This document shows positions 51,251-59,066 of a stretch of DNA of 64,000 bases, one piece after another; position 1 is the stretch's first letter, and the number at the start of each line of letters is the position of its first letter. The notes under the pieces were generated by a model. It had not been told where the DNA came from. It worked only from the letters and a program-made list of their open reading frames with translations, and did not search any database. Source of the DNA: Cupriavidus sp. BIS7 (GTDB taxonomy: Bacteria; Pseudomonadota; Gammaproteobacteria; Burkholderiales; Burkholderiaceae); NCBI RefSeq assembly GCF_000292345.1, contig NZ_ALOU01000016.1:1-64000 (forward strand), in the 5' to 3' direction. A program made the position numbers and the translations under genes.

Positions 51251-51290
51251 CGTTCAAGACTGCTGCCTTAAACCACTCGGCCACGCTTCC
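51251..51290 (-). pseudogene. tRNA-Ser 5'-half relic
   Basis: Minus-strand sequence GGAAGCGTGGCCGAGTGG, then TTTAAGGCAGCAGTCTTGAA, is the acceptor 5' strand, D-arm and anticodon arm of tRNA-Ser with anticodon TGA. The similarity stops just past the anticodon (continuing CGCTTGCGG instead of AACTGC). The matching acceptor 3' strand is found 7.5 kb downstream at 43779-43801. The gene is therefore split. Confidence 0.85.
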
Positions 51291-51528
51291 GTATCGGGAA
51301 GGGTCCGGGCATTGTAGCGCGCATGGCCAACATGCCCGGCCGCGCATTATACAGGGATGAGCGGCCGGGCAGGTATCATGCGGGCACGCAAACTTTGCGA
51401 TGCTGTCGCGCCGGTGTCTGTGGGCGCAGCGGAACCTTGTCGGACTCGCGCACCTCTGAGGGAGGACGCGCATGCGGTCTGCACCGCATGTTCGCTTTTC
51501 GTACAGGCGATTTGAGGAGAATTCTTTG

Positions 51529-52047
51529 ATGCAAGATCAACGCAAACCATGGCTGGCCCTTGGTACCGCTGGCGCGCTGGTGTTGGCGGCCGGACTGGCC
51601 GGTTGCGCGCAGCCGGGCTATGGCGGTTACGGCAACTACAGCACTGCCCCGGCCCCGGCCGCTTACCAGCAGCCAGGCACCAAGACCTATCAGGCGCCGT
51701 CCGGTTCGGTATTCGTCGGCCACGTGGAGTCGATCGAACCGATCCAGACCTCGCAGGGCAGTTCCGGGATTCTGGGCACGGTGATTGGCGGCGCGGCCGG
51801 TGGCCTGCTGGGCCATCAGATTGGTGGCGGATCGGGCCAGACCGTGGCGACGATTGTCGGCGCCGTGGGTGGTGCCGTGGCGGGCAACCAGATCGAGAAG
51901 CGTGTTGGCACCAATAACAGCACCGCCTATCGCGTCAATGTGCGTCTGGACGACGGACGTATGGCGACGGTGACGCAAAGCAATCTCGGCAACCTGCGCG
52001 TGGGCGATCGCGCCCGGGTGGCCAACGATATGGCGGCGCCGTATTAA
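51529..52047 (+). CDS. Glycine-zipper 2TM lipoprotein
   Basis: A 172-residue predicted lipoprotein. The signal peptide ends LAGCAQPG, then a glycine/tyrosine-rich linker (GYGGYGNYST). Residues about 90-128 are glycine zippers (GTVIGGAAGGLLGHQIGGGSGQT, VATIVGAVGGAVAGNQIE), typical of outer-membrane SlyB-like proteins that stabilise the envelope. ATG 51529 has TTTGAGGAGA upstream. A terminator follows. Confidence 0.9.
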   Translation: MQDQRKPWLALGTAGALVLAAGLAGCAQPGYGGYGNYSTAPAPAAYQQPGTKTYQAPSGSVFVGHVESIEPIQTSQGSSGILGTVIGGAAGGLLGHQIGGGSGQTVATIVGAVGGAVAGNQIEKRVGTNNSTAYRVNVRLDDGRMATVTQSNLGNLRVGDRARVANDMAAPY

Positions 52048-52063
52048 TTGGTTTGCAGCCGAA

Positions 52064-52100
52064 TCAAAAAAAGCGCCACACGCAATGTGGCGCTTTTTTT
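52064..52100 (+). terminator. Terminator after the glycine-zipper lipoprotein
   Basis: AAAAAGCGCCACA and TGTGGCGCTTTTT with a CGCAA loop; A-run left and T-run right. Confidence 0.92.
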
Positions 52101-52104
52101 GTGG

Positions 52105-52137
52105 CTCCCCTCTCCCCATGGGAGAGGGGTTGGGGGA
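52105..52137. repeat. Second CCCTCTCCC-type repeat
   Basis: CTCCCCTCTCCCCATGGGAGAGGGG with a GGTTGGGGGAG tail, the same type as 15745-15876. Confidence 0.7.
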
Positions 52138-52147
52138 GCAAACACAC

Positions 52148-53407
52148 TCAGTCCTTCAGGAACATCTCCTGCAGGTCATTGAGGAAGCGCCTTCCGAGTT
52201 CCGTCGGCTTGATCATCGTCGGGTCCGCCTCAAGCAGTCCCTTTTTCTCGGCTGCCGCAAGCTGTTTGCCGATCGTGTGCAACGGCAGCCCCGTGTAATC
52301 GTAGAAGCTTGATGCCGGCACGCCATCGGTCAGGCGCAGTGCATTGAGCATGAACTCGAACGGAAGTTCGTCGGCGCCGACTTCCCGGGCTTCCTGCACC
52401 GCGTTGCCGGCCATGGCCTGCTCCATGTAGGTGGCCGGATGCTTGTGGCGCATCTGGCGCAGGATGCGGTTCGGGAACGACAGCTTGCCGTGTGCACCGG
52501 CGCCAATGCCGAGATAGTCGCCAAAGCGCCAGTAGTTGAGGTTGTGGCGCGCTTCGCGATGCGGCCTGGCGTAGGCCGAGGTCTCGTAGTGCCGGTAGCC
52601 AGCCTGCGCAGTGCGGGCCTCGATGATGTCCTGCATCTCGTAGGCCAGGTCTTCGTCCGGCAGCGCGGGCGGGTACTTCGCAAACAGCGTGTTCGGCTCC
52701 AGCGTCAAGTGATAGAGCGACAGGTGCGTGGTGCCATATGACAACGCGGCTTCCAGGTCGTGCACGCATTCGTCCACGGTCTGTCCGGGCAACGCGTACA
52801 TCAGGTCCAGGTTGACGTTGTCGAAGTGCGTCAGTGCGATGTCGATGGCTGCGCGTGCCTCGCGCTCGCCATGGATCCGGCCGAGTGCCTGCAGGTGCCG
52901 GTCGTTGAAGCTCTGGATGCCGATCGATAGCCGGTTGATACCGCTGGCGCGATAGCTGGCGAAGCGCTCGGCCTCGAACGTGCCGGGGTTGGCTTCCATC
53001 GTGATCTCGGCGTCGGCATCGAGCGGCAGCAGTGCGCGGATATCCGACAGCAGCCGGTCCATGCCGTCCGCGGAGAGCAGGCTCGGCGTGCCGCCCCCGA
53101 TGAACACCGTATGCACGGGGCGTCCCCAGACCAGCGGCAATGATTGCTCAAGATCCGCGCGCAGTGCATCGAGATAGGCATCCTCGGGAATCTCGTGGCT
53201 ATCCGCCTTGCCGGGCGCCGCGTGCGAATTGAAGTCGCAGTATGGGCACTTGCGCACGCACCATGGGATATGGACGTAGAGCGACAGCGGCGGCGAGCCG
53301 GGCAGGGCGATCTGGCCCGGCTTGAGCCAGAGCTTCTGGTTATCGGCAGGGGATACCTGCACGGATGCGGCCGGCGCACCGCTGCCGGCAGGGACGATCG
53401 GAATCAT
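52148..53407 (-). CDS. hemW: Radical SAM heme chaperone HemW
   Basis: A 419-residue radical SAM protein. The iron-sulfur motif is WCVRKCPYCDFNSH (CxxxCxxC), followed by TVFIGGGTPSLLS and MEANPGTFEAERFASYR. HemW binds heme and delivers it to acceptor proteins; it was earlier mislabelled as oxygen-independent coproporphyrinogen oxidase. An N-terminal extension of about 30 residues precedes the core. Its start overlaps the rdgB stop by four bases, so it is coupled to rdgB. Confidence 0.93.
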   Translation of the reverse strand: MIPIVPAGSGAPAASVQVSPADNQKLWLKPGQIALPGSPPLSLYVHIPWCVRKCPYCDFNSHAAPGKADSHEIPEDAYLDALRADLEQSLPLVWGRPVHTVFIGGGTPSLLSADGMDRLLSDIRALLPLDADAEITMEANPGTFEAERFASYRASGINRLSIGIQSFNDRHLQALGRIHGEREARAAIDIALTHFDNVNLDLMYALPGQTVDECVHDLEAALSYGTTHLSLYHLTLEPNTLFAKYPPALPDEDLAYEMQDIIEARTAQAGYRHYETSAYARPHREARHNLNYWRFGDYLGIGAGAHGKLSFPNRILRQMRHKHPATYMEQAMAGNAVQEAREVGADELPFEFMLNALRLTDGVPASSFYDYTGLPLHTIGKQLAAAEKKGLLEADPTMIKPTELGRRFLNDLQEMFLKD

Positions 53408-54018
53408 ATGCAGCCCTTGGCGCCAAAGGTCTGCAGTCGAGCTACCAGCCCCTGCAGTGCCAGCGCACGGTGGCTGATCGTGTTCTTCTCATCCGCGCTA
53501 AGTTCGGCAGCGGTCCTGCCGAGTTGCGGCAGGAGGAAATGCGGGTCATAGCCGAAGCCGCCGTTGCCGCGCGGGGCATCGACTACCTCGCCGGCCCAGA
53601 CCCCTTCGGCGATGATCGGGCGCGGATCGTCAGGGTGGCGGACCATTACGAGCACGCAGTAATAGTGCGCGTGGCGGTTCAGCTTGCCGGCCAGCTGCGA
53701 GATCAGGTGCGCGTTGTTGGCTGCATCGGACTTCGGCTTGCCGACGGTCTGGGCATAGCGCGCCGAGTACACGCCCGGCGCGCCGTCGAGCGCGTCGACA
53801 CAGATACCGGAGTCGTCAGCCAGCGCCGCCATGCCCGACAGGCGGCTGGCGTGGCGGGCCTTGGTCAGCGCATTCTCGACGAACGTGGCGTATGGCTCTT
53901 CGGCTTCGGGGATGCCAAGGTCGCCCTGCGTCACGATATCGAAGCCGAGCGGCGCCAACAGCGCGGTGAATTCGCGTAGCTTTCCGGTGTTGTTGGAGGC
54001 CAGGACCAAACGTTGCAT
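53404..54018 (-). CDS. rdgB: XTP/dITP pyrophosphatase RdgB
   Basis: A 204-residue enzyme of the Ham1/RdgB family that hydrolyses non-canonical purine nucleoside triphosphates (ITP, dITP, XTP) to monophosphates and pyrophosphate. The N-terminus LVLASNNTGKLREF is the substrate-binding signature, and ALADDSGICVDALDGAPGVYSARYA and NGGFGYDPHFLLPQLGRTAAEL are present. It overlaps hemW and is 20 bases from rph. Confidence 0.95.
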   Translation of the reverse strand: MQRLVLASNNTGKLREFTALLAPLGFDIVTQGDLGIPEAEEPYATFVENALTKARHASRLSGMAALADDSGICVDALDGAPGVYSARYAQTVGKPKSDAANNAHLISQLAGKLNRHAHYYCVLVMVRHPDDPRPIIAEGVWAGEVVDAPRGNGGFGYDPHFLLPQLGRTAAELSADEKNTISHRALALQGLVARLQTFGAKGCI

Positions 54019-54038
54019 CAGCGTGTTCCTTCTTGCGC

Positions 54039-54755
54039 TTACAGCCCGAGCGCCTGCTTCTGGTGGCGCACGAGGTCGGCGATGCCGGCTTCGGCCAGGC
54101 GCGTCATGGCGTCGAGATCGGTGCGGCTGAAGGGGGCGCCCTCGGCCGTGCCTTGGACTTCCACAAAGCCGCCGCTGCCGGTCATCACCACGTTCATATC
54201 GGTGTCGCAGTTGCTGTCTTCGGCGTAGTCGAGGTCGAGCACCGGTACGCCGTCGACCATGCCGACGGAAACCGCGGCGACGAAGTCGCGGATCGGGCTC
54301 GTGGCGATCAGGCCGTCACGCAGCATCTTGGAGATGGCGTCATGCGCCGCCACAAAGGCCCCGGTGATGGCGGCCGTGCGCGTCCCGCCGTCGGCCTGCA
54401 GCACGTCGCAATCGAGATGGATCGTATATTCGCCGAGCGCGGACAGGTCGAACACCGAACGCATGGCGCGGCCAATCAGGCGCTGGATTTCCTGCGTGCG
54501 GCCAGTCTGCTTGCCGCGTGCGGCTTCGCGGTCCGAACGGGTATGCGTGGCGCGCGGCAGCATGCCGTATTCGGCTGTGACCCAGCCTTCACCACTGCCT
54601 TTCTTGTGCGGCGGCACCTTGGCCAGCACGCTGGCTGTGCACAGCACCTTGGTATCGCCAAAGGCACTCAGCACCGAGCCTTCGGCGTGACGGGTGTAGT
54701 GGCGGGTCAGGGTGATGGGTCGCAGCGCATCGGCCGCGCGTCCGCTGGGTCGCAT
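54039..54755 (-). CDS. rph: Ribonuclease PH
   Basis: A 238-residue phosphate-dependent 3'-5' exoribonuclease that trims tRNA 3' ends. The sequence starts [19 protein letters not shown] and has the usual [24 protein letters not shown] and [21 protein letters not shown] motifs. Full length compared with E. coli RNase PH. It is the first of the rph-rdgB-hemW operon on the minus strand. Confidence 0.97.
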   Translation of the reverse strand: MRPSGRAADALRPITLTRHYTRHAEGSVLSAFGDTKVLCTASVLAKVPPHKKGSGEGWVTAEYGMLPRATHTRSDREAARGKQTGRTQEIQRLIGRAMRSVFDLSALGEYTIHLDCDVLQADGGTRTAAITGAFVAAHDAISKMLRDGLIATSPIRDFVAAVSVGMVDGVPVLDLDYAEDSNCDTDMNVVMTGSGGFVEVQGTAEGAPFSRTDLDAMTRLAEAGIADLVRHQKQALGL

Positions 54756-54863
54756 TGGAATCTTTCGTTGGAATCGGGTGAGACCGCGATTCTAACGCCG
54801 GCAGGCAATGCGTGCCTGCCGGATCCCGGCCAAGAGGCCGTAAAGGCGCGTTTTGCCGGGGGC

Positions 54864-55778
54864 TCAGCGCATCAGGTTGCTGGTCTTGTCGATGGCCGCG
54901 CGGATCTCCGCAATCGAGCGCTCGATCTCTTCCTCGGACAGCAGGTCGGTCTCGTTGCCCGTGCGCTCAAGGATCGACGTGGTGAATGCGTTCAGCGGCA
55001 GGGTGTCGGTCAGCACCGCATCGTCATTCTGCACATTGGCGTCGGCTTCCCACATCATCGCGATGGCTGTGGTGTTGTCGGCACCTTCGCCGGCATTGCC
55101 GAGCGCCTGCTCGATCAGGTCGGGTATCGCATGCACCACCGACAGGTGGGTGACCTTGTCGACGATGATGCCTTCCTCCAGGCTGCCCCAGAGACCGTCA
55201 GAGCACAGCAGCGCCACGTCGCCGGGCTCCAGGCGGACCGGGCCTCCGATATCGATCAGCGGCAGGTTCGGCGAACCAAGGCAGTTGTAGAGCTTGTTGC
55301 GTTCCGGGTGGTTGGCCACATCCATCGGCAGCACGCGTTCCTGCTGCAGCAGGTTCTCGATCTTCGAGTGGTCGCGCGTGCGGGTAAGCAGTGCGCCTTT
55401 ACGCATCAGGTAGAAGCGGGAGTCACCCGCGTGCGCCCAGTGGATCTGGCCATGCTGGATCAGGCAGCAAACCACCGTGGTACGCGGGATATCGGCCAGC
55501 TTGTTGGCTTCCGCGTAGCGATGGATCTCGCGATGCGCGAGCATGATCGTATCCTGCAGGAAGTCTGCCGGATTTCGGATGGCGGGGCGGGCCTGAGCCT
55601 GGAACTGGCGCGCCAGTGTCTGCAGGGCCTGCTGCGCGGCAACTTCGCCGAACGCGTGGCCGCCCAGGCCGTCGGCCAGCACCATCAGCAGGGCGTCGCG
55701 CGTGAAGCAGTAGCCCATGCGGTCCTGGTTGATGCGGCGGCCGCCTTTCCGGCTTTCCTGATAGACGGAGAATCGCAT
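54864..55778 (-). CDS. PP2C-family serine/threonine phosphatase
   Basis: A 304-residue PPM-type phosphatase. Motifs are RRINQDRMGYCF, LMVLADGLGGHAFGEVAAQ, WAHAGDSRFYLMR and DVALLCSDGLWGSL, giving the metal-binding aspartates. It is 34 bases downstream of a protein kinase gene and likely reverses its action. No transmembrane segment; cytoplasmic. Confidence 0.93.
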   Translation of the reverse strand: MRFSVYQESRKGGRRINQDRMGYCFTRDALLMVLADGLGGHAFGEVAAQQALQTLARQFQAQARPAIRNPADFLQDTIMLAHREIHRYAEANKLADIPRTTVVCCLIQHGQIHWAHAGDSRFYLMRKGALLTRTRDHSKIENLLQQERVLPMDVANHPERNKLYNCLGSPNLPLIDIGGPVRLEPGDVALLCSDGLWGSLEEGIIVDKVTHLSVVHAIPDLIEQALGNAGEGADNTTAIAMMWEADANVQNDDAVLTDTLPLNAFTTSILERTGNETDLLSEEEIERSIAEIRAAIDKTSNLMR

Positions 55779-55812
55779 GTTGGCTTAGCGGAATCTTGTT
55801 ATGTGTGGTGGC

Positions 55813-56877
55813 TCAGTCGCCGCTGCTGCCTGCTTCGGCGGCCGGGAGGGACCTCTCCTCGCGGCGGCGCAGCAGGGTCATGAAGCGGCTCGTGGCATTC
55901 ATGCGTTCGGTCACCGGCCCGGCCGGGTTTGCCGCGGCGGCGGCCGCGGCAGACTGCTCGCCAAGCGCGTTGGATTGGTCGCGCAGTTCCTTCTGTAGCC
56001 GGAATACGCTTTGCGGCCGTTCGGATGGCGTCAGGCGCAGGCACCATTCGACCAGGTCGACCAGGCCGTTCGTGTAGGTGGCGCGCAGCCGCCCGAACGA
56101 CTCGGTCATGCGGTCTTCCTTCTCGCGCTGGTTGGCTTCCTGCGGCGGCATGCCGGCCATGCAGGCGTAGAGCGTGGCGCCCAGGCTGTAGATGTCGGTC
56201 CAGGGGCCGAGATCCGAGTGCTTGCCGTAAAGCTCGGGCGCCGCGAAGCCAGGTGTGTACATCGGCTGGAACCGGGCCGCTTCCATGGTCAGGATCTGCC
56301 TGGCTGCACCGAAATCGAGCAGGATCGGCGATTCATCCTCGCGCAGGTAGATGTTTCCCGGCTTGATGTCCAGATGGAGCAGCTTGTGAATATGCACTTC
56401 GCGCAGACCGCTCATCAGGTCATGGAAGACCTTGCGGATGAACCGTTCGCGCAGCACCTTCGGCTTGCCCTGTTGCCGGGCCTGCAGGATATGCTCCTGC
56501 AACGTCTTGCCCAGCTCGTAGTTCATGACCATGTAGACCGTGGAGTTCTCGCGGAAGAAATTCACCACGCGAACCACGCTCGGGTGCGAAATGCGTGCGA
56601 GCGACCGGCCCTCTTCGAAGAAGTATTTCAGGCCTAGCCGGAAAGAGGCCGCGCTTTCGTCGGGGACGACCGGGATCAGCTCGCCGGGGCTGCGCCGGGC
56701 CAGCGACGAAGGCAGGTATTCCTTGATGGCCACCGGGGCGCCGGTTTCGTCCGTTGCGAGGTAGACGAAACTGAACCCCCCACTGGCCAACTTCTTTACA
56801 ATACGGTAGTTGGCCAGCAGCGTACCGATCGGCAGCGGCGCGCTCTTGGATTGGTTTGCGCCCTTGGACTCTGTCAT
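55813..56877 (-). CDS. Serine/threonine protein kinase
   Basis: A 354-residue protein kinase of the eukaryotic-like type. The N-lobe has a glycine-rich loop (LASGGFSFVYLA) and VAIKEYLP lysine; the catalytic loop is HLDIKPGNIYL and the metal-binding DFG is LLDFGAARQI. The C-lobe extends to a Ser/Ala-rich tail with no membrane helix or PASTA domains. It precedes the PP2C phosphatase in the same direction, so the two form a reversible phosphorylation pair next to yicC and rph. Confidence 0.93.
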   Translation of the reverse strand: MTESKGANQSKSAPLPIGTLLANYRIVKKLASGGFSFVYLATDETGAPVAIKEYLPSSLARRSPGELIPVVPDESAASFRLGLKYFFEEGRSLARISHPSVVRVVNFFRENSTVYMVMNYELGKTLQEHILQARQQGKPKVLRERFIRKVFHDLMSGLREVHIHKLLHLDIKPGNIYLREDESPILLDFGAARQILTMEAARFQPMYTPGFAAPELYGKHSDLGPWTDIYSLGATLYACMAGMPPQEANQREKEDRMTESFGRLRATYTNGLVDLVEWCLRLTPSERPQSVFRLQKELRDQSNALGEQSAAAAAAANPAGPVTERMNATSRFMTLLRRREERSLPAAEAGSSGD

Positions 56878-57102
56878 AGGATTCGGGACCTCATTTGCTC
56901 CCGGATTCTCCGGGCTAATCGGTCACTTGTAAAGAAATCATTAGCGGGGACTGTTGCCAAATATCCGCGCTTTTCCGCCGCTGTTTTCAGTTGATTTTTT
57001 GGGCGATCCAGTGGCCCCCGGCCAAGCCCGGGCGCAGGTCGCCACGCCGTGCCAATTTTGCCGTTTTCCGTTTTTTTGATTCTTTCGCGAGACTTATCGA
57101 CG

Positions 57103-58038
57103 ATGATCCACAGCATGACAGGCTATGGCCTGGCCACCGGCCAGGCACCGCTGACCAACGCCCAGGGCGAACCTAGCGGCCGCACCGCATCGGTTTCGGT
57201 GGAATTCCGCACTGTCAACTCGCGTTTCCTTGACCTTCTGTTCCGCGCGCCCGAAGAGTGCCGTGCCTTCGAGCCGTCCCTGCGTGAAATGCTGATGGGC
57301 GAGCTGTCACGCGGCAAGCTGGAGTGCCGTATCAACCTGCAGCGCACCGACACCGGTGGCGCCACCCTGGCATTGAACCAGACGCTGCTCGACCAGCTCC
57401 GCGCGCTGGAATCCACCGTCGCCGGCACGTTCGCCAGCGCCGGCACGATGCGCATGGGCGAGATCCTGCGCTGGCCGGGTGTGCTGGTGGAGCCGGAGCT
57501 GTCGCAGGAAGCGTTGCGCGAAGCCGTAATGGGCGCCGCGCGCGAGGCACTGAACCAGCTCCTGGAAGCCCGCCGCCGCGAGGGCGCCGCGCTCAAGGCC
57601 ACGCTGGAGGAGCGGATCGACGCCATGCTGGCCATCGTCGAACGCCTGACGCCGCTGGTTCCGCAACTGATCGCCCATCACCAGGAAAAACTGACCGAGC
57701 GCCTGCAGGAAGCGTTCAACCTGGCCGCGCCGAACGGCATGCCGTCAATGAGCCGCGATGAGATCGCCGAGCGTATCCGCCAGGAAGCCACGGTCTATGG
57801 CATCCGCATCGACATCGCCGAAGAGCTCTCGCGCCTGCAGGCGCACCTCAACGAAACCCGGCATATCCTGAAGAAGGGCGGCCAGGTTGGCAAGCGGCTG
57901 GACTTCATGATGCAGGAGCTCAACCGCGAAGCGAACACGCTCGGCTCGAAGGCCGCCGCGAAGGAACTCGCCGATGCGTCGATGGAGCTGAAGCTCCTGA
58001 TCGAGCAGATGCGCGAACAGATTCAAAACCTCGAATAA
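57103..58038 (+). CDS. yicC: YicC-family endoribonuclease
   Basis: A 311-residue protein. It begins [13 protein letters not shown] and has the N-terminal [24 protein letters not shown] and the C-terminal DUF1732 [20 protein letters not shown]. YicC family members are endoribonucleases acting in RNA decay. The start at 57103 matches the family opening; a 225-base divergent region separates it from the kinase. It is followed by gmk 4 bases later. Confidence 0.93.
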   Translation: MIHSMTGYGLATGQAPLTNAQGEPSGRTASVSVEFRTVNSRFLDLLFRAPEECRAFEPSLREMLMGELSRGKLECRINLQRTDTGGATLALNQTLLDQLRALESTVAGTFASAGTMRMGEILRWPGVLVEPELSQEALREAVMGAAREALNQLLEARRREGAALKATLEERIDAMLAIVERLTPLVPQLIAHHQEKLTERLQEAFNLAAPNGMPSMSRDEIAERIRQEATVYGIRIDIAEELSRLQAHLNETRHILKKGGQVGKRLDFMMQELNREANTLGSKAAAKELADASMELKLLIEQMREQIQNLE

Positions 58039-58042
58039 GATC

Positions 58043-58693
58043 ATGAGCGAAACGACCCACACCGCCATCGATACCGCCTACCCTGGCAACCTGTTCATGG
58101 TGGTGGCACCGTCCGGGGCCGGCAAGTCCACGCTGGTCAATGCGCTGTTGGCGCAGGACCAGGCAATCCGCCTGTCGATCTCGCACACCACGCGCCGCCC
58201 GCGCCCCGGTGAGCAGAACGGCCGCGAGTACCATTTCATCTCCGTGGAGGAATTCCGCGCCGCGCGTGACCGGGGTGACTTCCTGGAATGGGCCGAAGTG
58301 CACGGTAATTACTACGCCACGTCGCGTGTCTGGATCGAGGAACAGATGGCCCAGGGCACCGACGTGCTGCTGGAAATCGACTGGCAGGGTGCGCAACAGG
58401 TGCACAAGCGCTTCTCGAACGCCGTGGAGATCTTCATCCTGCCGCCGTCGCTGACGGCCCTGGAGGAGCGCCTCAAGAAACGCGGCCAGGACGAGCCGAA
58501 CGTGATCGTGCGTCGCCTGCTGGCCGCCGGTAGCGAGATGTCGCACGCATCCGAGTCGGATTACGTGATCATCAACGAGGTGTTCGATGACGCGCTGAGG
58601 CAGTTGCAGAACGTCGTCCACGCGACCCGTCTGCGTTTTTCGTCGCAAAAGGCGCGGCACACCGAGCTGTTTATCGAGCTCGGAATACACTGA
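58043..58693 (+). CDS. gmk: Guanylate kinase
   Basis: A 216-residue enzyme that phosphorylates GMP to GDP. The Walker A motif is [13 protein letters not shown], with [19 protein letters not shown] and the GMP-binding region typical of bacterial Gmk. It is preceded by yicC and followed by rpoZ and spoT, the conserved order in many proteobacteria. Confidence 0.97.
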   Translation: MSETTHTAIDTAYPGNLFMVVAPSGAGKSTLVNALLAQDQAIRLSISHTTRRPRPGEQNGREYHFISVEEFRAARDRGDFLEWAEVHGNYYATSRVWIEEQMAQGTDVLLEIDWQGAQQVHKRFSNAVEIFILPPSLTALEERLKKRGQDEPNVIVRRLLAAGSEMSHASESDYVIINEVFDDALRQLQNVVHATRLRFSSQKARHTELFIELGIH

Positions 58694-58701
58694 AGAAATC
58701 G

Positions 58702-58725
58702 CGCGGCCGGAGGGTTCCGGCCGCG
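58702..58725 (+). terminator. Hairpin between gmk and rpoZ
   Basis: CGCGGCCGG and CCGGCCGCG around AGGGTT. No T-run, so partial termination or RNA stability is possible. A TAAAAT at 58731-58736 could be a -10 element for rpoZ. Confidence 0.5.
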
Positions 58726-58777
58726 TGCTGTAAAATACCGGCCTGTCGAACAGGTTTCATCCCAAGGTGGATTTGAT

Positions 58778-58981
58778 ATGGCGCGTATTACCGTCGAAGA
58801 TTGTCTGAAACACATTCCGAACCGCTTCGAGCTCGCCCTCGCCGCGACGTACCGTGCACGCCAGCTCGTGCAGGGCCATACGCCCAAGGTCGAGGCCAAG
58901 GACAAGCCCACCGTGGTGGCGCTGCGCGAGATCGCATCGGGTCAGGTCGGCATCGAGATGCTGAAGAAGGTACCGACCTGA
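58778..58981 (+). CDS. rpoZ: RNA polymerase omega subunit
   Basis: A 67-residue omega subunit ([30 protein letters not shown] as the conserved opening, positions 1-30), which stabilises the beta' subunit and forms part of the ppGpp site. It is followed by spoT 85 bases downstream, as in E. coli. Confidence 0.96.
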
Positions 58982-59066
58982 TTGACGGGACGGCCTGTGA
59001 TTCATCCTTGCTTCGCGTACATGCGCTTCCAGCCGCGCGTTCAGCGGAATTACAGGGGCCGTCCCC

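Noticed and set aside
51195-51473. 92-codon minus-strand frame
   Set aside because: It covers the tRNA-Ser 5' relic and has no protein motif.
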